A DNA stretch of 64,000 bases, from positions 47,665-111,664 of the forward strand of contig JADJBU010000010.1 of assembly GCA_016703605.1 (NCBI GenBank). The letters run 5' to 3'. The translations under genes were made by a program, and so were the position numbers. The notes below the pieces were generated by a model. The model worked only from the letters and a program-made list of their open reading frames with translations, did not search any database and was not told the origin of the DNA. How positions within the stretch are numbered: the first letter of the stretch is position 1; each line of letters starts with the position of its first letter. Of the stretch, positions 35,481-42,674 are shown piece after piece. This stretch comes from Candidatus Villigracilis adiacens. GTDB lineage: Bacteria > Chloroflexota > Anaerolineae > Anaerolineales > Villigracilaceae.

Positions 35481-36407
35481 TTACTGTTCTTGTAAACCTC
35501 GCCGCACAGAGTCCAATGCCTGCAAGGCAGTCAGATTGCGCCAGGGCCAGCCACTGAGCATGTTCTTGGGCTTATCAAAGAAGTTGCGCGAGAACGAAAG
35601 ATGGAAGCCGTCGTTCAATTCAGTGGAATGTCCTTGATTCGGTAACGGCTGAAGAGCAGCCCAAAGATTCCACAACGGGATGTCGTATTCTACGGCAATT
35701 TCAGCGATTTCGGCGTTAATGCTGTGGTCACCTTCGAGGTTGTCGCCTTTGGTAGCAAGGATCGGAACCACACCCTGCTCAATGGAATATTCGATGATCT
35801 GGCGCATATACTTGCCATAGTCGTCGGCAGGACGGTCACTGAAATTGGTTTCGAGGCTGATGATGGCAATGCTAGGGTTATGAAGCCTAAATTCACATGC
35901 AATCGGGTTTTCATTCTTTTCGCATTGCTTCGGGTCGGCGCGTAACGGAGTCAGAATTGCCGCTACATTGTATCCATCACGCATGGCTAAACTGGTGCGC
36001 GAGAATGAACCTTCGTAATAATCAATCGTGTCTTGCAAATAAGCATATTCGCCAAGTCCGTATGCATCTTCATTATCAAAGTCCACAAGATAGAAACCCG
36101 TATTGGTTTGGCAATCGCCCACTTTGGAGAAATGCTTCGGGTCGCGTCCGAGTTCTTGTCCGCGAGCATAGATTTCACGTGCGGTGTCCGTCACTTCGGG
36201 GACAACCGGTAGGGTCATCCATTCATCAGGTCCAAGCGTGGGGCGTGGTGTCGGCACGGATTCTTCGGTGGCGGCGATGGACGTTTCGGTCTCAGTCGCT
36301 TCGGGTGTAGAAGTGGATTCGGTTTCGGGTTGAGGTGTTGCGGTTGGTGCCGTTGTGCAAGCAGCAAGCAACATGATAGATAAAAGAAAAAGTTGTCGTA
36401 CTTTCAT
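35481..36407 (-). CDS. SGNH-hydrolase-like lipoprotein with Cys at the nucleophile position
   Basis: A 308-residue protein with lipoprotein signal (MLLAAC, Cys17), a Thr/Pro/Glu-rich linker to about residue 60, then an SGNH-like domain. The block I motif, normally G-D-S, reads KVGDCQT (residues 96-101); block III-like TKGDN and the block V DGFHLSF with catalytic Asp and His are present. It lies between the second SGNH gene and the ACP gene. It may be a DltD-like acyl-relay protein or an inactive partner. AGGAGA precedes the ATG. Confidence 0.75.
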   Translation of the reverse strand: MKVRQLFLLSIMLLAACTTAPTATPQPETESTSTPEATETETSIAATEESVPTPRPTLGPDEWMTLPVVPEVTDTAREIYARGQELGRDPKHFSKVGDCQTNTGFYLVDFDNEDAYGLGEYAYLQDTIDYYEGSFSRTSLAMRDGYNVAAILTPLRADPKQCEKNENPIACEFRLHNPSIAIISLETNFSDRPADDYGKYMRQIIEYSIEQGVVPILATKGDNLEGDHSINAEIAEIAVEYDIPLWNLWAALQPLPNQGHSTELNDGFHLSFSRNFFDKPKNMLSGWPWRNLTALQALDSVRRGLQEQ

Positions 36408-36420
36408 TGTTCTCCTGTTT

Positions 36421-36512
36421 CGTCATTGCGAGGAGGGCGATAGCCCGACGAAGCAATCTCGTTAGCATGCTAGGAGATTGCTTCGCCGCAAAGAGCGCGG
36501 CTCGCAATGACG
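36421..36512. repeat. ~93-bp palindromic element, copy 4
   Basis: Left arm CGTCATTGCGAGGAGGGCG intact; right arm ends GGCTCGCAATGACG after a GCCGCAAAGAGCGC variant. It fills the gap between the two SGNH genes. Confidence 0.85.
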
Positions 36513-36523
36513 GAATGATTTAT

Positions 36524-37622
36524 TTACAATTTTCAAGAATATACGGCGCGAGATTCTCCGCCAACATGTTCTCTCCCGCAGGCGTGAGATGAATGGCGCT
36601 GTTGGTGAATTCATTCGCAGGCACGATGTCCCACAAGTCCACATACGTCCAGCCGTTTTGTTGGCTCAACGTCGTCATGATCTCGCGGTAATCGTCATAT
36701 ACCCAGCGGGGGTAGAAAAATTATAGCGGATGTCGCTGTTTGCGCCCGAACTTATTAACATCGGCTCATTTACGAGCAGCATGGACGTCTCGCCCACCAC
36801 GTTGAAACCCGCCTCCAAGGCGTTGATGGCAAGATCATCTTCGGTCAGCGGCGCGGTCAAGTCGTGATAACTATCGTCCGCTTCAAGATCGGTTTGCGCT
36901 TTTTCATAATCGGCGGGATAGAACTGGTCAATGCCCGTGGCAGACCACATCACGCCATAGATCTGCAAACGGAAGAAGTCCGCCCATGCGCGACGATCGC
37001 CAATAAAAGTTTTCTGCCAGAACGATTTGACTTCGAAATTGGAGTCATCCGCATCGACTCTTAACTGGTAGTTGCTTGCCAGTTCCCGAGCCTTTTCTTC
37101 ATTGTTAGCCACCAGCGGCGTGGACGTTTGCTTTTCCAACGGGAACGCATCTAGTGTGGTCATCCAGATGACGAGGTCGGGGTCGTATTGCATTCCATAA
37201 GATAGAAGCATGACATCTTTTGTGAGGGAGATGGTCGGGTAGCCCAAGTTATAGGCGCGGACATTTTTTCCGCAGGCGGTGAGATTGTCCGCGTTGAGTT
37301 GTCCAGCTAATGTCTCTTCAGGTTTGAGCAAGGTTCCCCACACGGATGAATCGCCCACGATAATGATGCGAAATTCTGAGTCCGCTTTGTTTATGCCCGC
37401 GATGACATGCGAGGCGAACATCGCATCGAGGTCGAAGAGGCTGAGGTTGTACGATTGCTTGGGGTTCTCACCGAAAGGCAACCGCTCGCGTCCTGGGTAA
37501 ATAGCATTGTAAAGAGAGAATTGTCCAACCCCCGGCTGCCACGCGGCGATGACGAGGTTGAAGAGCAGGAATAAGAGCAGTCCCTTGATGAGGACGTTGA
37601 GAGGTTTGATGGGTTGTTTCAT
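36524..37622 (-). CDS. membrane-anchored SGNH protein, DltD/AlgX-like (one frameshift)
   Basis: A protein of about 366 residues with an N-terminal membrane anchor (residues 12-28) and an SGNH domain: block I IIIVGDSSVWG (Ser92), block II NLGYPT, and C-terminal DxxH equivalent in SAIHLTPAGE. The frame breaks at 36716-36720, where five A (T on the coding strand) should be six; adding one base gives RYNFFYPRWVYDDYREIM and runs to TAA at 36526-36524. It follows the MBOAT gene. Such SGNH partners transfer acyl groups outside the membrane; role inferred. Confidence 0.78.
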
Positions 37623-37634
37623 AAAATTTTTATT

Positions 37635-37735
37635 CCGTCATTGCGAGCCGCGTTCTTGTTCTTTGCGGCGAAGCAATCTCCAAGCATGCTCACGAGATTG
37701 CTTCGGGCGGAAGAGCACCGCCCTCGCAATGACGG
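37635..37735. repeat. ~93-bp palindromic element, copy 5
   Basis: CCGTCATTGCGAGCCGCG ... CCGCCCTCGCAATGACGG with inner GAAGCAATCTC / GAGATTGCTTC arms. It begins two bases past the MBOAT stop and separates MBOAT from the SGNH gene. Confidence 0.85.
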
Positions 37736-37737
37736 AG

Positions 37738-39168
37738 TTAATTGACTCCAAACAATTTCAAAATGACTTGCCATGAAACAACAGGCGATGATAATGCAAA
37801 GAATATCCATCCAATGGCGACAAAATGGAAAGTGAGCAATATGCCACTGATGTTGAGTACGGATTGTTTCGTGGGTGTGATCGCCCAAGTGGCGGCTTTG
37901 GCTTTGGTGGCGTCGTTCCAGCGGTTGTGGATGAAGAGTCCCAGCCCGTGCCATAAGCCCCAGAGGGTGAAGTTCCAGGTCACGCCGTGCCAAAAGCCGA
38001 TCAGCAGCATGGTGGCGACTTGGGTGAGCAGGATCATCATCGGAATGGACATCGGTTTCTGCCAAGACCTGAGCCAGCGGGTGATGGGATTAAAGAAATA
38101 AGCACGGAACCACTGCGTGAGAGTCATGTGCCAGTTGTTCCAGAATTGAGTCAGGTTGGGTTTGAGGTAAGGAGAGGCGAAGTTCTCGGGCAGTTTGATT
38201 CCGAGCAGTTGGGCGATGCCGAGAGCGATGTCAGTATAGCCGCTGAAGTCGAAGTAGATCTGGAGGGCGTAGGCGTAGACGATGAACCACATCCAAAACG
38301 TCGAGGTGACTTGGGTTGCGTTGGTGTCGTTCAGGGCAATGAGAGCCAGCGCGTCGGCGATGACGAATTTTTTGAACAAGCCAATTAATAAGCGTTGACC
38401 AGCAGAATAAAAAGTTTCAAGGTTTAGACCTGCGAAGGGAGCACGCAAGTCTTTAATGAAACGCTCTAAGCGGTCGATGGGACCGGCGGTGAAGGCAGGG
38501 AAGAAGATGACGTAGGTGATGAACTCGCCCACGTCTACGGAGGGGAAGCGACCGGATTGTTTATCGCGGATGGTGTGAATGAGACGAAAGGCGACGTAGG
38601 AGAAGCCAAGCCAACGAAAGTCGTTCGCGGAGACGTTGGTCAGCGATTGACCAGAGAGTGTGCGTAGGAAAGATGCGAGCCAGAGAGATAGGTCGGGAAT
38701 CTTGATGAGGAGAAAAAGCCCGATGGTTAGTACCAAACCCACCGTTAAGAAAGAAGCGCTGAAACGCGTCGGACGAGATAAGGCGAACAGCGTCAGTCCT
38801 GTTATCAAAAAGATGAGGAGAGTCGTTTCGAGTTGAGGTGGGCGTGAAGCGGTGAAGAATTGAAGTTGAGGAATGAAGCGGGTTAGGTTAAGTAAAAGAA
38901 CAACGCCTGCAACGATGGCGAGGATGATGACGTTCTTGCGCTGCTTGCGCGTTTCGTCGTCGGCGGTGATGAACCAGGTGAGGACGACGAGCACGAGCGT
39001 GGCGAGGGGCGTGAAGAAGTCGGCGCCGCGGATGGGGAGGGCGGGTTGCAGCCAGAAGATGACGATGACGCTGGCGATGAGCATGAACCACGTCCTGCCA
39101 TGGTTGCGGAAGGTTGTTGCCCAGAGGAGCGAGGCGGCGGCGAGAATCAGGATGTTTTCAAGCGCCAT
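37738..39168 (-). CDS. MBOAT-family membrane O-acyltransferase
   Basis: A 476-residue membrane-bound O-acyltransferase with about eleven helices. Family marks include AGPIDRLERF, the FDFSGYTDIALGIAQLLGI block, NFASPYLKPNLTQFWNNWHMTLTQWFR and the catalytic His in GFWHGVTWNFTLWGLWHG. These match DltB/AlgI-type proteins that move acyl groups across the membrane to surface polymers. Its ATG follows the stop of the 34-residue microprotein with no gap, and the SGNH proteins, ACP and ligase follow downstream. Confidence 0.92.
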   Translation of the reverse strand: MALENILILAAASLLWATTFRNHGRTWFMLIASVIVIFWLQPALPIRGADFFTPLATLVLVVLTWFITADDETRKQRKNVIILAIVAGVVLLLNLTRFIPQLQFFTASRPPQLETTLLIFLITGLTLFALSRPTRFSASFLTVGLVLTIGLFLLIKIPDLSLWLASFLRTLSGQSLTNVSANDFRWLGFSYVAFRLIHTIRDKQSGRFPSVDVGEFITYVIFFPAFTAGPIDRLERFIKDLRAPFAGLNLETFYSAGQRLLIGLFKKFVIADALALIALNDTNATQVTSTFWMWFIVYAYALQIYFDFSGYTDIALGIAQLLGIKLPENFASPYLKPNLTQFWNNWHMTLTQWFRAYFFNPITRWLRSWQKPMSIPMMILLTQVATMLLIGFWHGVTWNFTLWGLWHGLGLFIHNRWNDATKAKAATWAITPTKQSVLNISGILLTFHFVAIGWIFFALSSPVVSWQVILKLFGVN

Positions 39169-39273
39169 TTAGAAGCCTTGATAGATCCACGTCGGGCTCG
39201 AGTCTGCGGTGAAGATGACGAGGGCGATGAGGATGAGGCAGAGGAGGAGGGCGAGGAGGTTTTCTTTTTTCAC
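39169..39273 (-). CDS. DltX-like microprotein, 34 residues
   Basis: A 34-residue protein: a short basic N-terminus (MKKEN), one hydrophobic helix of about 17 residues, then TADSSPTWIYQGF at the C-terminus. The last six residues fit the aromatic-x-Y-x-x-F pattern of DltX, in which the C-terminal Tyr is thought to carry the acyl group between MBOAT and acceptor. The start is GTG (39273-39271), without an obvious ribosome binding site; the stop abuts the MBOAT ATG. Too short for most gene finders. Frame, position and motif together support it. Confidence 0.72.
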   Translation of the reverse strand: MKKENLLALLLCLILIALVIFTADSSPTWIYQGF

Positions 39274-39284
39274 AGTTGGTGGTA

Positions 39285-39358
39285 TGTAGTTGACGGTTGG
39301 TAGTAGTCAGTTGACGGCAGGCTTGCTGCCAACTACCAACTGACCACCACCAACCAGT
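39285..39358. repeat. GGTTGGTAGT...ACTACCAACC-type palindrome
   Basis: Repeats of GTTGGTAGTAGTCAGTTG pair with CAACTACCAACTGACCACCACCAACC around a GGCAGGCTTGCTGCC apex. It lies between the lipoprotein gene and the microprotein gene. Confidence 0.6.
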
Positions 39359-39360
39359 TC

Positions 39361-39759
39361 TTAGCGAACGCCACAGACGAGCCAGTTGCCGTCTTGTTCA
39401 ATGACTTCGTAGGTGCGGTCGGCGAGGTCGAGGGATTGGGGTTCGCCGTTGTAGCTCATGTTGAGCATGCCGGTGCAGTTGACGAGGGTCTTTTCGCCGT
39501 CGGTGCCGGATTCGGCGCAGGACATTCCGTCCACGGTGACTTCGACGAGGGCGAAGGAGTCGAGTTCGATCAGAGCGTCATCTTCCCAGTCGGCGCAGGA
39601 GTTGGAGATGAGGGCGGCTTGGTCTTTGCTTGCAAGGGCGGTGATGTAACCTTCAACGGCGGTTGTCGCTCCGCCCGAGGCGTTTACTCCGCAGGCGGAA
39701 AGAAGAATGCTCAGGGCGAGCATGAGTATGGTGAGTTTGGTACGCAAGGGTTCCTCCAT
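39361..39759 (-). CDS. small lipoprotein of unknown function
   Basis: A 132-residue secreted lipoprotein: signal ending LSILLSACGVN, then a compact domain of about 100 residues with TTAVEGYITALASKDQAALISN, similar in style to small DUF4878-type (NTF2-like) lipoproteins. The ATG at 39759 lies on GGAGGA, which may instead serve as ribosome binding site for a TTG at 39747 (MRTKLTILM). It is the first gene of the acylation cluster on the minus strand; involvement in the pathway is unproven. Confidence 0.65.
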   Translation of the reverse strand: MEEPLRTKLTILMLALSILLSACGVNASGGATTAVEGYITALASKDQAALISNSCADWEDDALIELDSFALVEVTVDGMSCAESGTDGEKTLVNCTGMLNMSYNGEPQSLDLADRTYEVIEQDGNWLVCGVR

Positions 39760-39807
39760 GGGTTTGGGTCAAACGATTGCGGATTATAGCATGGGGAAAG
39801 AGAGGGG

Positions 39808-39874
39808 TATCCACAAAGGACACGAATTTTCACGAAGCAAAAACTTCGTGTTTCTTCGTGCTCTTCGTGTATAT
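39808..39874. repeat. CACGAAG-rich intergenic repeat
   Basis: AAGGACACGAATTTTCACGAAGC pairs with the TTCGTG units in CTTCGTGTTTCTTCGTGCTCTTCGTG. Related sequences lie at 45763-45821 and 62394-62457. Confidence 0.5.
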
Positions 39875-39891
39875 AATTTCTTGAAAATCCC

Positions 39892-39920
39892 TTGACTCAT
39901 TCCCATCCCCGGCATAGAAT
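39892..39920 (+). promoter_or_regulatory. his operon promoter
   Basis: TTGACT (39892-39897) and TAGAAT (39915-39920) with a 17-base spacer, close to the sigma-70 consensus. The predicted start lies a few bases before the leader-peptide ATG at 39931. Confidence 0.75.
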
Positions 39921-39930
39921 ACTGCCCAAC

Positions 39931-40023
39931 ATGAAATACAAGTCCGCGCTCAAGCACCACCATCATCATATTCAACCCCCGCATGGTCGGGAGGTTTATG
40001 TGCGCGTACCTGTGAACGGATAG
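39931..40023 (+). CDS. hisL: his operon leader peptide with five consecutive His codons
   Basis: A 30-codon frame from ATG (39931) to TAG (40021-40023). Codons 9-13 (39955-39969) are all His, codon 18 is His as well, and the peptide begins MKYKSALK. It lies just after the his promoter and ends 27 bases before a terminator hairpin upstream of hisG. This is the arrangement of a transcription attenuator: ribosome stalling at His codons senses charged histidyl-tRNA. No other part of the window has such a His run. Confidence 0.88.
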   Translation: MKYKSALKHHHHHIQPPHGREVYVRVPVNG

Positions 40024-40076
40024 CAGATACCCATACTTCACCTCATCAAACCCCGACCCTGCGTCGGGGTTTTTTG
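39974..40076 (+). promoter_or_regulatory. histidine attenuator: pause, antiterminator and terminator hairpins
   Basis: Segment 1 (AACCCCC, 39974-39980) can pair with GGGAGGTT (39989-39996, one bulge). Segment 2 (GGTCGGG, 39985-39991) is exactly complementary to segment 3 (CCCGACC, 40052-40058). Segment 3 as CCCCGAC (40051-40057) is also complementary to segment 4 (GTCGGGG, 40063-40069), followed by six T, the terminator. A ribosome stalled on the His codons would mask segment 1, free segment 2 and favour the antiterminator. Confidence 0.82.
40051..40075 (+). terminator. attenuator terminator of the his operon
   Basis: A 7-bp G+C-rich stem CCCCGAC / GTCGGGG, loop CCTGC, then TTTTTT (40070-40075). 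Confidence 0.85.
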
Positions 40077-40089
40077 TTACCCCCTCCGC

Positions 40090-40159
40090 CTGCTATCGCA
40101 GGCACCTCCCCCAAATGCGACAGAAATCGTCCGTCGCATTTGGGGAGGAACGATAGCAG
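40090..40159. repeat. 70-bp palindrome between attenuator and hisG
   Basis: Outer arms CTGCTATCG / CGATAGCAG and inner arms CCTCCCCCAAATGCGAC / GTCGCATTTGGGGAGG form one long hairpin with a single bulge. It lies in the untranslated stretch after the attenuator and 38 bases before hisG. Confidence 0.7.
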
Positions 40160-40197
40160 TGCCAGCAAATACCAACACACAACCAAAAGGAAACCTT

Positions 40198-41200
40198 ATG
40201 ACCCAACGCTCAACCCTCCGTCTCTCCCTTCCCTCCAAAGGACGCCTCATGGACGACTCGCTCGACTTCCTCGCCGAGTGCGGACTCTCCGTGCAGAAAC
40301 TGAATCCGCGCCAGTATCAGGCGAAGATGCCCGCCCTGCCCGAGTTGACCGTCCTCTTTCAACGCCCAGGTGACATCGTCGTCAGCGTCCGCCAGGGCAG
40401 CGTGGACTTTGGCATCACGGGCATCGACGTGCTCGAAGAAAATCGCGGCGACAACGGCGAGATCATCGTCCTGCATGACGAACTCGGTTATGGCGGCTGT
40501 GCGCTCATGCTCGCCGTCCCCGAAGTGTGGGATGAAGTCACCGACATCCCTTCATTGAAAAAAGTATGTGACGAGTCTCAACCGTCCGCTGAGAGTGGCG
40601 ACAAAATTCCCCGTCCTCACCGAACGCTTTCTCAAGGCGCAGAACATTCCGCACACGCTCATCACCGCCGAAGGGACTCTCGAAACCGCGCCCACCATCG
40701 GCTATGCCGACATCATCTCCGACCTTGTTTCATCGGGTCAGACCCTGCAAGACAATCGTCTGCGTGCGTTGCGCGATGGAGTCATCCAAGCCTCGCAAGC
40801 CGCACTCATTGCGAATCGCAAAGCCTTGCAAACGAATCCACAAGCGCTCGAGATGGCGCGTCGCTTGCTCGAGTACATCGAGGCGCACATGCGGGCGAAG
40901 GAAAATCTTCTGGTCATTGCGAACATGCGCGGGCGGAGTCCCGAAGCGATCGCATCCAAACTATTTGAAGAAACATCGGTCGGCGGTCTGCAAGGTCCAA
41001 CTGTCAGCCCCATCATCACCCGCGAACCAAATCAAGATTGGCACTCCGTCACCATCGTCGTGCCGCGCAAACGCCTGCCGCAAGCCATCAGCGAATTGCG
41101 CGGCATCGGCGGCAGCGGCATCATCGTCTCGCCCGTCACCTACATCTTCGAAGAAGAGCCGCCGCGTTACACCGCCATGCTCGCGGCGCTGAAAGGATAA
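40198..41200 (+). CDS. hisG: ATP phosphoribosyltransferase, long form (one frameshift)
   Basis: First enzyme of histidine synthesis, joining ATP and PRPP. It has SLPSKGRLMDDSLDFL and VSVRQGSVDFGITGIDVLEE in the catalytic part, TLITAEGTLETAPTIGYADIISDLVSSG in the second lobe, and a C-terminal regulatory domain (about residues 230-333, IVVPRKRLPQAISEL) typical of the long HisG that binds histidine. The frame breaks in the six-A run at 40558-40563; removing one A joins SLKK to YVTSLNRPLRVATKFP. AAAAGGA precedes the ATG. I consider the frameshift a probable sequence error in an otherwise intact operon. Confidence 0.9.
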
Positions 41201-41202
41201 CC

Positions 41203-42573
41203 ATGAAACAATACGACCCGCAAACCGCACGCCAAACCATTCTCAAACGAACGCCGCCCGATGAGTTCCCCGTCAGCGCGCGCGTGATGGACAACATCGA
41301 AAAACTTTTTGGCGAACGTCTGACCGCCGAAGCCGCCGTGACTCGCATTTTGAAAGATGTGCGGACTCGCGGTGATGCTGCCCTTCAAGATTGGACACAA
41401 CGCCTCGATTCTCTTAATCTCAAACCTGCTCCCGTTTCGACGGCTTTGATTCAGTCCGCGCTTGATTCGATCTCGCCCGCCCAACGTGACGCGCTCGAAA
41501 AAGCTGCCGCCCGCGTGGAAGCCTTCCACAAAAAACAACCGCTGACCTCATGGTTCACCAACGAACTCGGCGGCACCGTCGGGCAGATCATCCGCCCGAT
41601 TCAACGCGTCGGCTTGTACGTCCCTGGCGGTACGGCACCATTGCCTTCAACAGTATTGATGAGTGCCATCCCTGCAAAGGTGGCAGGCGTGAAAGAGATC
41701 GTCGTCATCACGCCGCCTAATCGTGAGTTTGCAAATGCAGAAGTGCCTATCAACCCCATTATTCTCGCCGCATGTGCCGTCGCAGGCGTGGACGAAGTCT
41801 ATGCCATCGGCGGTGCGCAAGCCATTGCTGCACTCGCGTATGGCACCGAAACCATCCGCCCCGTTGATAAAATTTTCGGACCTGGCAATCTCTTCGTCAC
41901 CCTCGCCAAGCGACAAGTCTACGGCGTGGTCGGCATTGACGGGCTGGCAGGTCCCACCGAAACAGTGGTCATCGCCGATGATTCGGCAAATCCCAGTTGG
42001 GTCGCGGCTGACTTGCTTGCCCAAGCCGAACATGATTTGCTTGCTTCTGCAATCCTTCTTACTCCCTCACAAACCCTCATTCAAAAAGTCCAAGCCGAAG
42101 TTGCGAATCAGATCGAACAACGCAGCCGTGCAGATATCATCGTCGCTTCATTAGAGAATCGCGGCGGCGCGGTGTTGACTCGCGACCTCGCCGAAGCCGT
42201 TGACCTTGCCAATGAGTATGCGCCCGAACACTTGGCATTATCTGTCACGGAGCCGTGGCGCTGGGCAGAGAAGGTCAATAACGCGGGCGGCGTCTTTATG
42301 GGCGAACATTCCTTTGAAGTGCTGGGCGATTACCTCGCTGGTCCCAGCCACGTCATGCCCACAGGCGGCTCCGCCCGCTTTGCTTCCCCGCTCAACGTAT
42401 GGGACTTTGTGAAGATCGTCAGCCTCGTCGCGTTGGATGATAAGACCGCGCAGAACGTTGGTCCAATCGCCGCGACCCTCGCGCAGTCTGAAGGTCTGGA
42501 TGCGCATGCGAATGCTGCGTTATTGCGGAGTGAGACTTATGTCCGTTTCCAGGGGAGAGGTCAAGCGGACTAG
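41203..42573 (+). CDS. hisD: histidinol dehydrogenase
   Basis: A 456-residue Zn-dependent enzyme oxidising histidinol to histidine. Typical segments are VGLYVPGGTAPLPSTVLMSAIPAKVAGVKEIVV, IGGAQAIAALAYGTETI, DKIFGPGN, AGPTETVVIADD, LLAQAEHDLLASAIL and the C-terminal GPSHVMPTGGSARF. The ATG lies two bases after the hisG stop. Its TAG stop forms part of a small hairpin (42572-42589). Confidence 0.97.
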   Translation: MKQYDPQTARQTILKRTPPDEFPVSARVMDNIEKLFGERLTAEAAVTRILKDVRTRGDAALQDWTQRLDSLNLKPAPVSTALIQSALDSISPAQRDALEKAAARVEAFHKKQPLTSWFTNELGGTVGQIIRPIQRVGLYVPGGTAPLPSTVLMSAIPAKVAGVKEIVVITPPNREFANAEVPINPIILAACAVAGVDEVYAIGGAQAIAALAYGTETIRPVDKIFGPGNLFVTLAKRQVYGVVGIDGLAGPTETVVIADDSANPSWVAADLLAQAEHDLLASAILLTPSQTLIQKVQAEVANQIEQRSRADIIVASLENRGGAVLTRDLAEAVDLANEYAPEHLALSVTEPWRWAEKVNNAGGVFMGEHSFEVLGDYLAGPSHVMPTGGSARFASPLNVWDFVKIVSLVALDDKTAQNVGPIAATLAQSEGLDAHANAALLRSETYVRFQGRGQAD

Positions 42574-42622
42574 CCGACTTCAGTCGGCTTTGTAATAGTA
42601 GCATGGACGTTCACGTCCATGC
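42572..42622. repeat. two adjacent hairpins after hisD
   Basis: AGCCGACT-TC-AGTCGGCT (42572-42589) overlaps the hisD stop codon, and GCATGGACGT-TC-ACGTCCATGC (42601-42622) is a perfect 10-bp stem. Both lie between hisD and hisC. Confidence 0.7.
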
Positions 42623-42674
42623 GGGCACGGCGAATAAAACGATCACACTACAAGTGAGACCTACAGGAATAATT

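Noticed and set aside
4611..37735. CRISPR array
   Set aside because: The repeats are dispersed over tens of kilobases, palindromic and not regularly spaced; no cas genes are present.
39931..40076. T-box or riboswitch explanation for the hisG leader
   Set aside because: There is no T-box consensus or specifier-loop architecture; a translated His-rich peptide with alternative hairpins explains the region better.
42572..42622. Terminator splitting the his operon after hisD
   Set aside because: The stems lack a T-run and the his genes continue on the same strand without a new recognisable promoter.
42603..42674. N-terminal extension of hisC beginning MDVHVHAG
   Set aside because: The extra codons come from a perfect hairpin repeat and the family N-terminus starts at 42675 with a better ribosome binding context.
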